A stretch of DNA of 64,000 bases, taken from Phycisphaerales bacterium Planc_01 (GTDB lineage: Bacteria; Planctomycetota; Phycisphaerae; Sedimentisphaerales; Anaerobacaceae). Where the stretch lies: assembly GCA_001603075.1 (NCBI GenBank), contig LVBB01000016.1, positions 394,829 through 458,828 of the forward strand, given 5' to 3'. Position 1 is the stretch's first letter; every line of letters starts with the position of its first letter. A program made the translations under genes and the position numbers. Below are positions 7,097 through 17,961 of the stretch, piece by piece. The notes under the pieces are model-generated. The model was not told the DNA's origin. It made no database searches and worked only from the letters and a program-made list of their open reading frames with translations.

Positions 7097-9253
7097 TCAC
7101 TCCAGCAAGGGTTTCACAATGATATTGCGATAGGCCACCGGACCATGGTTGCCCTGGAACATCAGCGGTCCCACGGGTGATTCCTTGCCCGTCAGCCCCC
7201 CCGGTGTCTGCTGGGGCATGATAAGGTTCTTGTGCAGCAACTGGCCGTTGAGCTCGACTTTCACGAACTCGGCGTTCTGGGTCTTCCTGCCATCGGCGTC
7301 GAATCGCGGAGCACGGAACTCGATGACATACTGCTGCCACTCGCCCGGCTTCTTGCAGGCGTTGACCGGCGGGGCAAAGCCGCCGTAAATAGCGCCCATG
7401 TCCCCACTGCCCATTCGCATCTTGCCGTAGCTGTCCAGCACCTGGACTTCGTACTCGCCCATCACATAGATGCCCGAGTTGGACCCCTGAGGCACCATCA
7501 CCTCCAGTTCGATCCGGCAGTCACCGAATTTCGCCTTCGAGTAAATGTCCTGGCTCTCGCCGTGCTTGGGCGCCAGGTTGATCAGCTCGCCGACCCCTTC
7601 AACCTGCTCCAACTGCTTCGGGTCGCTCGCAGCGACTTTGGCCCTTCCGGCCGTCCACAGGTTCGCCTTGCCCGAGCCGGTGCTTGTCGCCCAGCCGTCG
7701 AGGTCGTTGCCGTTGAAAACCAACTGCGCGTCGCCGTAGGCAGGACACAGGCGTTGGACGCGGATGTCCTTGAAGTCCACGATCATCGGCGGGCCGGCGT
7801 GAAGCTGCAGCGCCAGCAGCCCCTTCCGCGAGGCACCCTTGCGGTCCTGCGGGTCGCCCGGCGCGGTCAGCCGGTCATTGTCGATCAACTCCATCGTCTG
7901 GTAACCGTTGAGGAAATGCTGGAGGTGGTTGCCCTGGCAGATGATGTCGTACTCGTTCCAGTCCTTGTCCTTGTAGTAGCCCTCCTGGACGAGCTGCTTC
8001 TGGTCATTGACGCGGCCGCGAACGACCTTCTCGCCGTTTCCATCGATCACCATCAGATCGCCCACGTTGACCAGCCAGGCGCGGCCGCCCTCGTCGTACA
8101 AGAAGCCGACCGTGCCGGGATTGTTCTCCACCTCGGCCTGATACCCGCTGATCCGCCACTTGGCGAACTCCTTGCTGCGGTACTGCACGCCGGAGTTGCC
8201 GCTGAGGATGCGAAACTTCAGGTTCAGGTGGAAATCGCCGAACGCGCCGCCGCGATAGACCAAAAACGTGTTGCCCCGAGCGGGGTTCTCGGGCGTCGTC
8301 TCGCCTCGGATGAAGCCGTCCTTAACCGACCACAGTTGGGGTTCGCCGTCCCAGGCGCCGAGGTTCTTGCCGTCGAACAGATACTCCCACGTGCTGACAG
8401 CCAGATCGGAGGCCGTCCGATGGAACCAATCCACACAGCCGGCGATCTCCGGCAGGCTGTTGTCCCAGTTGTGCTCATACTCGATGGAGAAGACCCCGTC
8501 GAACTTCTGCCAGGCCAGTTCGGCCAGCACCGCGCCGACTTTGCTCTTGCCCGTGCCCCAGATCACATCGTGGGCACCTTTGTTGCCGAACTCGTTGAGG
8601 TCTTTGAAGTGCAGACTGCGAATCCTCCCGGCCCGGCCCAGTTTCTTGACCGCTTCGACCGGATCGATTCCCGAACGGGTCCAGTGCCCGGTGTCGGCGC
8701 AGGCGCCGATCCATTTGCTGCGGCCCTCGCAAACCCTCATCACGGTGTCGGGGTTCCAGTAGTAAGAGGGCTCCGGGTGGTTGTGGATCGCCACGCCGAT
8801 CTTGTACTCCTGGCAGAGCCGATCGATCAACGGGATGGCATCCTCGGGCGGCTCGGAGACGATCGTCTCGATACCCATGTCGCGAGCGAAGTTGAACACC
8901 TTGCGACATTCCTCCTCGTTGTTCGGCAGGCCCACCACGCCGTAGTTGACCAGCCTGATCCCCTGCTCATTGAGCATCTGCTTGACCTGAAGCCGCAGTG
9001 CGGCCGACATGTTGTGGTCCAGTCTGGCGTCACCGTCTTCCTGGCTGAGCTTCTGGCCGGGATAGGCTTCGATGTAACCCAGGCCGACCGACTTCGTCTT
9101 GGCCACCGCCTCATAGAACGTGAACCGATTGAAGCTATACGCCTGTGTCCCCAGGCGCCATTGGTCTTTCGCCTCGGCGCCGGTGACGGCAACACCGCAG
9201 ATACAAATCCCCGTCACTGCCAGAACGACCACTGTCTTCATCCATTTGTTCAT
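7097..9253 (-). CDS. Secreted TIM-barrel isomerase/lyase fused to two DUF1080 domains
   Basis: A 718-residue exported three-domain protein. Residues 1-30 are a signal peptide. Residues about 32-285 form a xylose-isomerase/AP-endonuclease-like TIM barrel with candidate metal ligands in IHNHPEPSYY, ACADTGHW, LHFKDLNEFG and FSIEYEHN. Two DUF1080 (PF06439) jelly rolls follow, at about 290-505 (begins YLFDGKNLGAWDG) and 515-718 (begins LVFNGNDLDGWATS; core NSGIYVMGEYEVQVLDSYG). DUF1080 proteins are known to act as 3-keto-glycoside hydrolases or hydratases, and TIM barrels of this type as their partner lyases. Here both activities would sit on one chain. ATG 9253 is chosen because AGGAG lies 8 nt upstream. 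Confidence 0.85.
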   Translation of the reverse strand: MNKWMKTVVVLAVTGICICGVAVTGAEAKDQWRLGTQAYSFNRFTFYEAVAKTKSVGLGYIEAYPGQKLSQEDGDARLDHNMSAALRLQVKQMLNEQGIRLVNYGVVGLPNNEEECRKVFNFARDMGIETIVSEPPEDAIPLIDRLCQEYKIGVAIHNHPEPSYYWNPDTVMRVCEGRSKWIGACADTGHWTRSGIDPVEAVKKLGRAGRIRSLHFKDLNEFGNKGAHDVIWGTGKSKVGAVLAELAWQKFDGVFSIEYEHNWDNSLPEIAGCVDWFHRTASDLAVSTWEYLFDGKNLGAWDGEPQLWSVKDGFIRGETTPENPARGNTFLVYRGGAFGDFHLNLKFRILSGNSGVQYRSKEFAKWRISGYQAEVENNPGTVGFLYDEGGRAWLVNVGDLMVIDGNGEKVVRGRVNDQKQLVQEGYYKDKDWNEYDIICQGNHLQHFLNGYQTMELIDNDRLTAPGDPQDRKGASRKGLLALQLHAGPPMIVDFKDIRVQRLCPAYGDAQLVFNGNDLDGWATSTGSGKANLWTAGRAKVAASDPKQLEQVEGVGELINLAPKHGESQDIYSKAKFGDCRIELEVMVPQGSNSGIYVMGEYEVQVLDSYGKMRMGSGDMGAIYGGFAPPVNACKKPGEWQQYVIEFRAPRFDADGRKTQNAEFVKVELNGQLLHKNLIMPQQTPGGLTGKESPVGPLMFQGNHGPVAYRNIIVKPLLE

Positions 9254-9317
9254 CTGGAATTCTCCTGAACGCAAAACCCCTGTCGCACCACGATTGTGAG
9301 ATCCCCTGTCGCCTTCG

Positions 9318-10640
9318 CTACAGGGTCCATCCCTGGCGATACCGCCGGCGCAGATGCTCGTTCACTTCCGGCATGTTCGTGACCTTCATCGCCGCGCTGT
9401 CCCACTCGATCTTCCGACCGGCCTTGGCAGCGATGTTGCCCAGCAGGATGGCCTCGGTCAGAGGACCGGCATAGTCGAAATTCGACAGGGGCTTGGGCCC
9501 GCCCTTGCACGCCTCGACCCATTCGAGGTAGTGGCCGCTGTCCCCCTGCTTGAACCGCCGAATCCACGGATCGGGCGTCTTGATCCCGCGCATCTTCGAG
9601 TACGGAATCAACTCCGGCCGGCTGCCGTGCGGCAGCAGGAGTGTCCCCTTGTCGCCGTAATACAGACCGCCCTGATCGGGCAGGTTGCGCCCCTCTTCCA
9701 GATCCTCCGGGCGCGGTGGCCGATTGTCCCCGTCGAACCATCGCACCGTCACCGCCGGACGGTCGCCGCGGGCCGGGAATTCCCACGTGATGATCGTCTT
9801 GGTCGGGTACGTTTCATCACTGAACGGCCCAGGTTGCGCTTCAATGCTCGTCGGCGCATCGAGATCGAGGGCCCACCACGCCGGGTCGATGATGTGGCAT
9901 CCCATGTCGCCGAGCGTCCCGGTGCCGAAGTCCCACCAGCGCCGCCAGTTTCCGGGAAGATAGGTCGGGTGATACGGCCGATAGGGGGCCGGTCCGAGCC
10001 AGAGGTCCCAATCGAGTGTCTCGGGCACAGGCGGCGTGTCGGTCGGACGCGTGCCGCCGCCCCAGTTCTTGCCGCTCCAGAGGTCCACCTTATGCACCTT
10101 GCCGATCAGACCCGACTGGATCATCTCGACCATCGTCTTCATTTCCGTCGTCGCGTGAAGCTGAGTCCCCATCTGCGTCACGACGCCGTACTGCCGGGCC
10201 GCCATCGTCAGACGACGCACCTCGTACACGTTGTGACAGAGCGGCTTCTGGCAGTAGACGTGCTTGCCCCGCTGCATGGCCGCCATCGAGGCGACCGCGT
10301 GGATATGATCCGGCGTCGAAACGCTCACGGCGTCGATGTTCTTGTCCTCGGCGTCGAGCATCTTACGGAAGTCGCGATACTTCTTGGCATCGGGGAACCT
10401 CTCAAACGTGCCGGCTGCATGCCGCCAGTCCACGTCGCACAGCGCAACGATGTTCTCGCCGGCAAACTGGCCGACGTCGCTGGCCCCCATGCCGCCAACA
10501 CCGATACAGGCGATGTTGAGCTTCTCGCTGGGCGCGACGTGGTTCGGCCCGCCGAGAACGTGACGCGGAACCACGGTGAACGCCGCAACTGCCGCCGCAC
10601 CCCCGAGAAACCGCCGTCTGGTAATTCGTCCATCTTTCAT
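9318..10640 (-). CDS. TAT-exported Gfo/Idh/MocA oxidoreductase, array member 1
   Basis: A 440-residue protein with TAT signal ITRRRFLGGAAAVAAF. The Rossmann motif is CIGVGGMGAS, followed by ALCDVDW and STPDHIHA. The catalytic-lysine motif is CQKPL (Gln replaces the usual Glu; Lys is kept). The C-terminal domain carries the array's signature DWDLWLGPAP, WWDFGTGTLGDMGCH and a closing RQGWTL. Predicted role is periplasmic oxidation of a sugar hydroxyl with bound NAD(P). It starts 44 nt after the next upstream gene's stop and ends 64 nt before the TIM-DUF1080 fusion, which suggests co-transcription. The stop codon lies inside a small hairpin (CCCTGT/ACAGGG). Confidence 0.87.
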   Translation of the reverse strand: MKDGRITRRRFLGGAAAVAAFTVVPRHVLGGPNHVAPSEKLNIACIGVGGMGASDVGQFAGENIVALCDVDWRHAAGTFERFPDAKKYRDFRKMLDAEDKNIDAVSVSTPDHIHAVASMAAMQRGKHVYCQKPLCHNVYEVRRLTMAARQYGVVTQMGTQLHATTEMKTMVEMIQSGLIGKVHKVDLWSGKNWGGGTRPTDTPPVPETLDWDLWLGPAPYRPYHPTYLPGNWRRWWDFGTGTLGDMGCHIIDPAWWALDLDAPTSIEAQPGPFSDETYPTKTIITWEFPARGDRPAVTVRWFDGDNRPPRPEDLEEGRNLPDQGGLYYGDKGTLLLPHGSRPELIPYSKMRGIKTPDPWIRRFKQGDSGHYLEWVEACKGGPKPLSNFDYAGPLTEAILLGNIAAKAGRKIEWDSAAMKVTNMPEVNEHLRRRYRQGWTL

Positions 10641-10683
10641 CGTAACTATCCTTCAACCTGGTGAGTGATTGGATCTCGTCGGC

Positions 10684-12036
10684 TTACAGCGTCCAGCCTT
10701 CACGATATTCCTTGGTCAAATACTTGTTCGCCTCGGGGACGTTGGTGAACTCGAACTTGCTGGCGTCCCAGAGCAGCTTCGTTCCCAGATACTTGTCCTG
10801 CTTCAGCTCCGAGCGCAGGGCGATGTTGCCCATCAGCACCACCTGCGCGAGCAAACCGGCGTGGTCCGGGAAGTTCGAGCCGGCGGGCTTGCCGCCCTTG
10901 CACGCCTGAATCCACTCGACGTAATGGCCGGGCGAACGCTCCAGCTTCTGCGGCGGCTTGCCGTAGTCTTTCTGCCGAGACTCCGGCAACAGGCGGCCGC
11001 CATACAGCTTGCCCTTCTCGCCGATGTAGAGCGCGCCGTTGGTGTCCCAGCGACGGCCATCCTCCAGCTCGTTCGGCCGAGGCGGCTTCATTCCGCCGTC
11101 GTACCAGTGCAGCGTCACCGGGGCCAGGTCACCGCGGGCGGGGAACTCGTACGTCACACGGGAGGCGACCGGGTAGGTCTCATCGTTGACGAGAGTGCAG
11201 CAGGCCTCCACGCTCGTGGGATATCCCAGCTTCAGGGCGCGGAACACCGGATCGATGCTGTGGCAGCCGATGTCGCCGAGCGCTCCGGTGCCGAAATCCC
11301 ACCAGCCGCGCCAGACGAACGGATGATACACCCTTGGCACGTACGGGCGCATCGGGGCCGGACCGATCAGGAGGTCCCAGTTGAGCGTCTCGGGGACGGA
11401 ATCGTTGCCCTGCGGCCGGTCCACACCTTGCGGCCAGTACCACTTGTTGGTCCCGTTCAGAGGCCGATCCGTCCAGACGTGCACCTCGCGCACCTGGCCA
11501 ATGGCCCCGTCCCAGATCGTTTCGCACAGCAGACGGGTCTGCTCCGAGGCCTGGCCCTGGTTGCCCATCTGCGTGGCGACACCCGCCTGGCGGGCGGCTT
11601 CGGCCAGCATCCTGGCTTCCAGAACGGTGTGGGTCAGCGGCTTCTCGCAGTACACGTGCTTGCCCCGCTTGATCGCCGCCAGCGAGACCGGCGCGTGCAT
11701 GTGATCCGGGGTCCCCACAACCACCGCGTCGATGTTCTTGCCCTCCTTGTCGAGCATTTCGCGGAAGTCGTAGTACTTCCTGGCGTCGGGATAGCGTCGG
11801 AACGTCCCGGCTGCATGCCGCCAATCCACGTCGCACAATGCGACGATGTTCTCGCTCTCCATGTTCCTCAGATCGCTGGCGCCCTGTCCACCGATACCGA
11901 CCCCTGCGATATTGAGCTTCTCGCTGGGAGGGGTGTTGTTCGGCCCGCCCAGCACGTGACGCGGAACCACCGTGAACGCCCCAATGGCCGCTGCGGCACC
12001 CATGAAATCACGCCGAGATAATGCCTTGTCTTTCAC
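10684..12036 (-). CDS. TAT-exported Gfo/Idh/MocA oxidoreductase, array member 2
   Basis: A 450-residue protein. A GTG start at 12036 is preferred: GAGGAG lies 7 nt upstream, and the ATG at 12051 overlaps that site. The TAT signal is LSRRDFMGAAAAIGAF, the cofactor motif GVGIGGQGAS, then ALCDVDW, GTPDHMHA, CEKPLTHTV. The C-terminal half has NWDLLIGPAP, WWDFGTGALGDIGCH and the end REGWTL. The sequence is closely related to members 1, 3 and 4 across its whole length, indicating expansion by duplication. Substrate unknown; the family context suggests a sugar or cyclitol. Confidence 0.87.
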   Translation of the reverse strand: MKDKALSRRDFMGAAAAIGAFTVVPRHVLGGPNNTPPSEKLNIAGVGIGGQGASDLRNMESENIVALCDVDWRHAAGTFRRYPDARKYYDFREMLDKEGKNIDAVVVGTPDHMHAPVSLAAIKRGKHVYCEKPLTHTVLEARMLAEAARQAGVATQMGNQGQASEQTRLLCETIWDGAIGQVREVHVWTDRPLNGTNKWYWPQGVDRPQGNDSVPETLNWDLLIGPAPMRPYVPRVYHPFVWRGWWDFGTGALGDIGCHSIDPVFRALKLGYPTSVEACCTLVNDETYPVASRVTYEFPARGDLAPVTLHWYDGGMKPPRPNELEDGRRWDTNGALYIGEKGKLYGGRLLPESRQKDYGKPPQKLERSPGHYVEWIQACKGGKPAGSNFPDHAGLLAQVVLMGNIALRSELKQDKYLGTKLLWDASKFEFTNVPEANKYLTKEYREGWTL

Positions 12037-12079
12037 AATAATACTCCTCATTCTGATGATTGCGCCATGGACGATTCTG

Positions 12080-13450
12080 TTACAGCAGCCATCCGTCGCG
12101 GTATTCGTCGCGGATGTACCTGTTGGCCTCCGGCAAATTGGTGATCTTCATGTTCGGGCCGTCGCAGTGGAGTTTGAGCCCTTTCTCGTACAACTGCCTT
12201 TCCATTCGCAGGGCGATATTTCCGTAGAGAACCACTTCGGTCAGCGGTCCCGCCCAATCGAAATTCGCTCGCGCCGCCGGCCCCCCTTTGCACGCGATCA
12301 GCCACTCCTTGTGGTGGCCGGGCGAACGCTCGATCCGCTGCGGCGGCTTGCCATACTCTTTCATCCGCGCCTCCGGGATCAGGCGATAGCCCAGCATCTT
12401 ACCCTTGTCACCCACGAAAAGATTGTCGTCGGCCTCACCGAACTTGCGTCCTTCCTCCAGCTCCACCGGCCGCTCGGGCATCATGCCGCCGTCGTACCAG
12501 GTCAGCGTCAAAGCAGGCATTTCCTGCCGGGCCGGGAACTGGAAACGGACGATCGACGCCTTCGGGGCAGTTTCCTCTTTCACGCCGGCTCCCTCATCCA
12601 TATTGCTGGAGCAGGCCTCCACTGTCGTCGGATACCCGAGCTTGAGCGCGCGGAAGACCGGATCAAGCTGATGGCAGCCGATGTCGCCGAGCACGCCCGT
12701 TCCAAAGTCCCACCAGCCGCGCCAACTGAACGGCAGATAGCATGGGTGGTAGGGCCGCGATCTGGCCGGGCCAAGCCACAGGTCCCAATCCAGTGTCGCC
12801 GGTACGGGCGGCGTGTCACTCGGCCGGCCGATCCCGCGGGGCGAGATGGGCCGGTTGCACCACGCGTGGACCTCGCGGACCGGGCCGATCGCACCGTCCC
12901 AGAGGATCTCCGAAACGAGCCGATTGCTCTCCGTCGCCTGGCCCTGGTTGCCGAGCTGCGTGGCGACCTTGGCCTCGCGGGCCGCCTCGGCAAGCTGTCG
13001 GCACTCCCAGATCGAGTGCGCCAGTGGCTTCTCGCAGTAGACGTGCTTGCCGCGTTTGATGGCGGCCATCGCGATCACGGCGTGGGTGTGGTCCGGGGTG
13101 GCAATCACGACCGCATCGATGTCCTTCTGCTCGTCGAGCATCTTGCGGAAGTCGCGCCACTTGCGGGCCCTGGGGTACTTCGCGAACACCCTGCCCGCGT
13201 AGGCGTCGTCCACATCGCACAGCGCAGCGATGTTCTCGCTGCCGACCTCGTCGAGGTCCCCCTCGCCCCGGCCGCCGATGCCGATGCCGGCGATGTTGAG
13301 CTTCTCACTGGGCGGCACGTAGCCCGCCCCCCCCAATACGCGACGCGGCACAATGGTAAACGCCGCCACGGCCGCCATCTCCTGCATGAACCGCCGCCGC
13401 GACGGCCGATCCATCGCCCCGTCCTGCCTTCCTTCGCTGTCCGCTCTCAT
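12080..13450 (-). CDS. TAT-exported Gfo/Idh/MocA oxidoreductase, array member 3
   Basis: A protein of about 456 residues with TAT signal PSRRRFMQEMAAVAAF. Motifs in order are GIGIGGRGEGD, ALCDVDDAYA, ATPDHTHAVI, CEKPLAHSI, DWDLWLGPA, WWDFGTGVLGDIGCH and a C-terminal RDGWLL. The start is uncertain: the ATG at 13450 gives a 30-residue lead before the twin arginines, an ATG at 13414 would place them near the N-terminus, and one at 13477 is also in frame. It has a roughly ten-residue insert (EGAGVKEETAP) in the C-terminal domain compared with member 2. Confidence 0.85.
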   Translation of the reverse strand: MRADSEGRQDGAMDRPSRRRFMQEMAAVAAFTIVPRRVLGGAGYVPPSEKLNIAGIGIGGRGEGDLDEVGSENIAALCDVDDAYAGRVFAKYPRARKWRDFRKMLDEQKDIDAVVIATPDHTHAVIAMAAIKRGKHVYCEKPLAHSIWECRQLAEAAREAKVATQLGNQGQATESNRLVSEILWDGAIGPVREVHAWCNRPISPRGIGRPSDTPPVPATLDWDLWLGPARSRPYHPCYLPFSWRGWWDFGTGVLGDIGCHQLDPVFRALKLGYPTTVEACSSNMDEGAGVKEETAPKASIVRFQFPARQEMPALTLTWYDGGMMPERPVELEEGRKFGEADDNLFVGDKGKMLGYRLIPEARMKEYGKPPQRIERSPGHHKEWLIACKGGPAARANFDWAGPLTEVVLYGNIALRMERQLYEKGLKLHCDGPNMKITNLPEANRYIRDEYRDGWLL

Positions 13451-13526
13451 GATCCTGGCCCCACCTTGCTGGTTCATTGGACTTCCCGGCCAAACGAACA
13501 ATCAATCATCAATAATCCACAATCAA

Positions 13527-14957
13527 TCAGAGAGTCCATCCGTCGCGATACGCCCGCTGCATGTACGCGTTGGCCTCGGGCAGATTCGTCACCTTCATGC
13601 TCGCGCCGTCGTAGGCGAGCCTGAGCCCTTTGGCCTGCAGTTCGAGGCTCATGCGCACCGCGACGTTGCCCAGCAGGACCATCTCCGTCAATGGACCGGC
13701 GTAGTCGAAATGCGAGCCGGCCGGTCGGCCTCCCTTGCAGGCCTCGATCCATTCTTTGTGATGGCCGACCGAGCGCGGGATCGTCTTGTCGGGCCGCTGA
13801 TACGCTCGCATCTTCGATTCGGGAATCAGACGGGGGTTGTTGCCGTAGCTGCCGCACATGATCTTGCCCTTCTCACCCACGAAGATCACACCGCCCAGCT
13901 TGTCCCCCATCGACCTGCCGTCCTCGAGCTCCCTGGGACGCGGCGGCATCAGGCCCCCGTCATACCAGGTCAAATCCAGCCCCGGCATGCCTTCACGCTC
14001 GGGGAATTCGTATCGCACGATGGAAGCCTGCGGATAGCTTTCCGTATTGAACGGTTTGTCCCAGGTGATCGTCGGAACGAAGATCGAGCAGCTCGCTTCC
14101 ACACTCGTCGGGGCATCAAGCTTCAAGGCCCAGAAGACCGGATCGAGATTATGACATCCCATGTCGCCCAGTCCGCCGGTGCCGAAATCCCACCAGCCTC
14201 GCCACAGCGCGGGCACGTAGGCGGAATGATACGCCCGCCACGGAGCCGGGCCCAGCCACAGGTCCCAGTCCAGCGTTTTGGGAACCGGCGGGGTCTCTTG
14301 GGGCCGCTGGAGCCCTTGCGGCCAGACGGCGTGCGTCGTCCATGCGTGTACTTCGCGGACCGGCCCGATTGCACCATCCCAAATCCACTCGCAGATCAGG
14401 CGAATGCCTTCGCCCGCGTGGCCTTGATTGCCCATCTGTGTGGCGACGCCCGCCTCGCGCGCGGCCTTCGCGATTGCGCGCGCCTCGTGCATCGAATGTG
14501 TCAGAGGCTTCTCACAGTAGACATGCTTGCCCATCTGGATCGCCGTCATCGTGGCGACGGCATGGGTATGATCCGGCGTGGCGACGATAACCGCGTCAAT
14601 GTGCTTGTCTTCCTTCTCAAGCATGACCCGGAAGTCGGAGTACGCGCCGGCCTTCGGGTGACGCTTGAATGTCTCGGCGGCATGAGCGTGATCCACGTCG
14701 CACAGGGCGACGATGTTCTCGCTGCTGACATTCTGCATGTCGCCGGCGCCCTGGCCCCCAACACCGATGCCGGCGATGTTGAGCTTCTCGCTTGGGGGAA
14801 CATGGCCCGCTCCGCCGAGCACGTGACGAGGGACGATCGTCCATGCCGTAAGACTCGCCGCCGCTCCGAGCACTCGGCGGCGGGACAGCTTCGGCCTCCC
14901 CTCGAAGGCTTTGTGTCCATCGAGACATCTGCGGCCGATTGTCGTGGCCCTTCGCAC
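13527..14957 (-). CDS. TAT-exported Gfo/Idh/MocA oxidoreductase, array member 4
   Basis: A 476-residue protein. The frame stays open far upstream, but a GTG at 14957 with AAGGAG seven bases before it is the evident start; upstream codons overlap the neighbouring gene and its terminator. Motifs are LSRRRVLGAAASLTAW (TAT), GIGVGGQGAGD, ALCDVDHAHA, ATPDHTHAVA, CEKPLTHSM, DWDLWLGPAPW, WWDFGTGGLGDMGCH and RDGWTL at the end. TAT twin arginines are followed by Arg-Val, where the others have Arg/Asp-Phe, so export efficiency may differ. Its Shine-Dalgarno lies directly behind the U-run of the preceding terminator, so read-through could control its expression. Confidence 0.85.
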   Translation of the reverse strand: MRRATTIGRRCLDGHKAFEGRPKLSRRRVLGAAASLTAWTIVPRHVLGGAGHVPPSEKLNIAGIGVGGQGAGDMQNVSSENIVALCDVDHAHAAETFKRHPKAGAYSDFRVMLEKEDKHIDAVIVATPDHTHAVATMTAIQMGKHVYCEKPLTHSMHEARAIAKAAREAGVATQMGNQGHAGEGIRLICEWIWDGAIGPVREVHAWTTHAVWPQGLQRPQETPPVPKTLDWDLWLGPAPWRAYHSAYVPALWRGWWDFGTGGLGDMGCHNLDPVFWALKLDAPTSVEASCSIFVPTITWDKPFNTESYPQASIVRYEFPEREGMPGLDLTWYDGGLMPPRPRELEDGRSMGDKLGGVIFVGEKGKIMCGSYGNNPRLIPESKMRAYQRPDKTIPRSVGHHKEWIEACKGGRPAGSHFDYAGPLTEMVLLGNVAVRMSLELQAKGLRLAYDGASMKVTNLPEANAYMQRAYRDGWTL

Positions 14958-14969
14958 GAGCGATCTCCT

Positions 14970-15008
14970 TGAAAACGGCCCCTGCGCCGGCTGCGGTGCA
15001 GGGGCCGT
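14970..15008 (-). terminator. Terminator between array members 5 and 4
   Basis: ACGGCCCCTGC and GCAGGGGCCGT form a perfect 11-bp stem (14975-15008). On the minus strand it is followed at once by TTTTC. It follows the stop of the gene at 15034 by 26 nt and breaks the oxidoreductase array into transcriptional units. Confidence 0.75.
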
Positions 15009-15033
15009 ATCTTGCTGCGAATCGACTGCCCGC

Positions 15034-16440
<1,407 letters not shown>

Positions 16441-16459
16441 GGAACACCTCGTGTTTCTA

Positions 16460-16496
16460 CAAAGGTGCTGCACGTCGGTGTCAACGTGCAGCACCT
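16460..16496 (-). terminator. Terminator-like hairpin between array members 6 and 5
   Basis: AGGTGCTGCACGT and ACGTGCAGCACCT form a perfect 13-bp stem with an 8-nt loop (16463-16496), 27 nt after the stop at 16524. On the minus strand it is followed by TTTG, a short U-run. Confidence 0.7.
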
Positions 16497-16523
16497 GTTA
16501 TGACAGAACGTGTGTCGAGGCAG

Positions 16524-17897
16524 TTAGACCTTCATCTCCAACGGACCCCAACCCGCGCGGGGCTCGCGCCAGGCCAGGTCGTTGATAGCCGGGTCGCTGG
16601 TGATCTCGCCTGCTTCGTTGAGCTCGAGCTTCTTGCCCGCACGGGCACAGAGGTTGCCGAGTTGAATGTTGGCGGTCATCGGACCGGAATAGGCAAAATT
16701 CGACTGGCTGAACTCACGCGGCTTCTCGCCCCGGCAGGCCATGAAGAACTCCTTGTGATGGCCGGGAGAGCGTTCGAGCAGTTGCGGCGGGCGGCCGAAC
16801 TCCTTGCGCCGGGCCTCGGGAATAATCAACGGGGTTTCCCAGTAATCGCCGTTGACCAGCATCTTGCCCTTGGAGCCGATGATCAGGTTGCCGGTTCTCG
16901 GCAGTTGGCGTCCATCGACTTCGAGTTCCTCGGGGGTATCCGGCATGAAGGGCTTGCCGTTCCCGTCATTGCCCTCGTACCAGAAGGTCTTGAACCCGGG
17001 CCGGCCGTCTTTGGCGCGGTAGGTGTTCTTGACCACCATACCAGCGGGCCACTGGTCCTTGACGGGCCCGGTCATGATGAACGGCTCAGCGGTGGCGGCG
17101 TAGCCCGGATTCATGATCGAGTAGATCCCGTCGGTCGTGTGGCAGGCCATGTCGCCCAACGCGCCGGAGCCGAAATCGACAAAGCCGCGCCAATTGAACG
17201 AGTGGTAGACGCCCTTCTTGTAGGGACGCATCGCCGCCGGGCCAATCCAGGCCTCCCAGTCCAGCGTATCAGGGATCGGATCGGCCCCTTCCGGACGGTC
17301 ACCGCCCTGGGGCCAGACCGGCCGATTCGTCCAGGTGTGGAACTCCTTGACGTCGCCGACGGCACCGGCCTTGATGTACTCGTATGCCAGCCGCCACCCG
17401 TTCCCGGCATGGCCCTGGTTGCCCTGCTGCGTGACAACCTTGGGATTCCTGGCATAGGCGGCCGCCAGAAGCTGCGCCTCGCGAACCGACCAGGTCAGCG
17501 GCTTCTCCGTGTAGCAGTGAATGCCCATGGAGACAGCGGTCATCGTCGGCGCGAAATGACTGTGGTCCGGCGTCGCCACGAACACCACGTCGAGATTCTT
17601 TCCGTGGTTCTCGAAGACCTTGCGCCAATCCGTGTAGCCCTTCGCCTGTCCCCAGCCTTCCTTCTCCAACACCCCGCCCCACCGGGTCTTGTCGGTTTCG
17701 GCAAAGGCGATGCATTGACAGCCTTCTCCATGGGCGGCGCCGGTATGCGACCCCGCCTGCCCGCCTACGGCAATGAACCCCACCTGGAGCTTTTCATTGA
17801 GCCCCTGGGCCCGGATGAGGCTCGGGAAACCGATCGCAGATACCGCTCCGAATGCGGCCGTGCGTTTGACAAACTGACGACGTGTGATGTTCGACAT
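16524..17897 (-). CDS. TAT-exported Gfo/Idh/MocA oxidoreductase, array member 6 (duplicate copy A)
   Basis: A 457-residue protein with TAT signal ITRRQFVKRTAAFGAV, ending LIRAQG. Motifs: FIAVGGQAGSH, AFAETDKTRW, ATPDHSHFAP, YTEKPLTWSV, DWEAWIGPAAM, NWRGFVDFGSGALGDMACH and the C-terminus EPRAGWGPLEMKV. It forms a distinct subgroup with its right-hand neighbour, to which it is roughly 92-93% identical by eye; differences concentrate between residues 45 and 245, and the C-terminal 200 residues are almost unchanged. The ATG has AAGGAG eight bases upstream, and the 15 nt before the start are also shared with copy B. Confidence 0.87.
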   Translation of the reverse strand: MSNITRRQFVKRTAAFGAVSAIGFPSLIRAQGLNEKLQVGFIAVGGQAGSHTGAAHGEGCQCIAFAETDKTRWGGVLEKEGWGQAKGYTDWRKVFENHGKNLDVVFVATPDHSHFAPTMTAVSMGIHCYTEKPLTWSVREAQLLAAAYARNPKVVTQQGNQGHAGNGWRLAYEYIKAGAVGDVKEFHTWTNRPVWPQGGDRPEGADPIPDTLDWEAWIGPAAMRPYKKGVYHSFNWRGFVDFGSGALGDMACHTTDGIYSIMNPGYAATAEPFIMTGPVKDQWPAGMVVKNTYRAKDGRPGFKTFWYEGNDGNGKPFMPDTPEELEVDGRQLPRTGNLIIGSKGKMLVNGDYWETPLIIPEARRKEFGRPPQLLERSPGHHKEFFMACRGEKPREFSQSNFAYSGPMTANIQLGNLCARAGKKLELNEAGEITSDPAINDLAWREPRAGWGPLEMKV

Positions 17898-17961
17898 GAG
17901 CTTGGCTCCTTAACTCACAGTAAATGAAAGAATCGACCTTCCGCTACGTTTCGTGATTCAC

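Noticed and set aside
13490-13530. AT-rich CAATCAATCATCAATAATC-type stretch between array members 3 and 4
   Set aside because: Similar short stretches occur near 52690 and 62325, but they are too degenerate to define a repeat family from this window alone.
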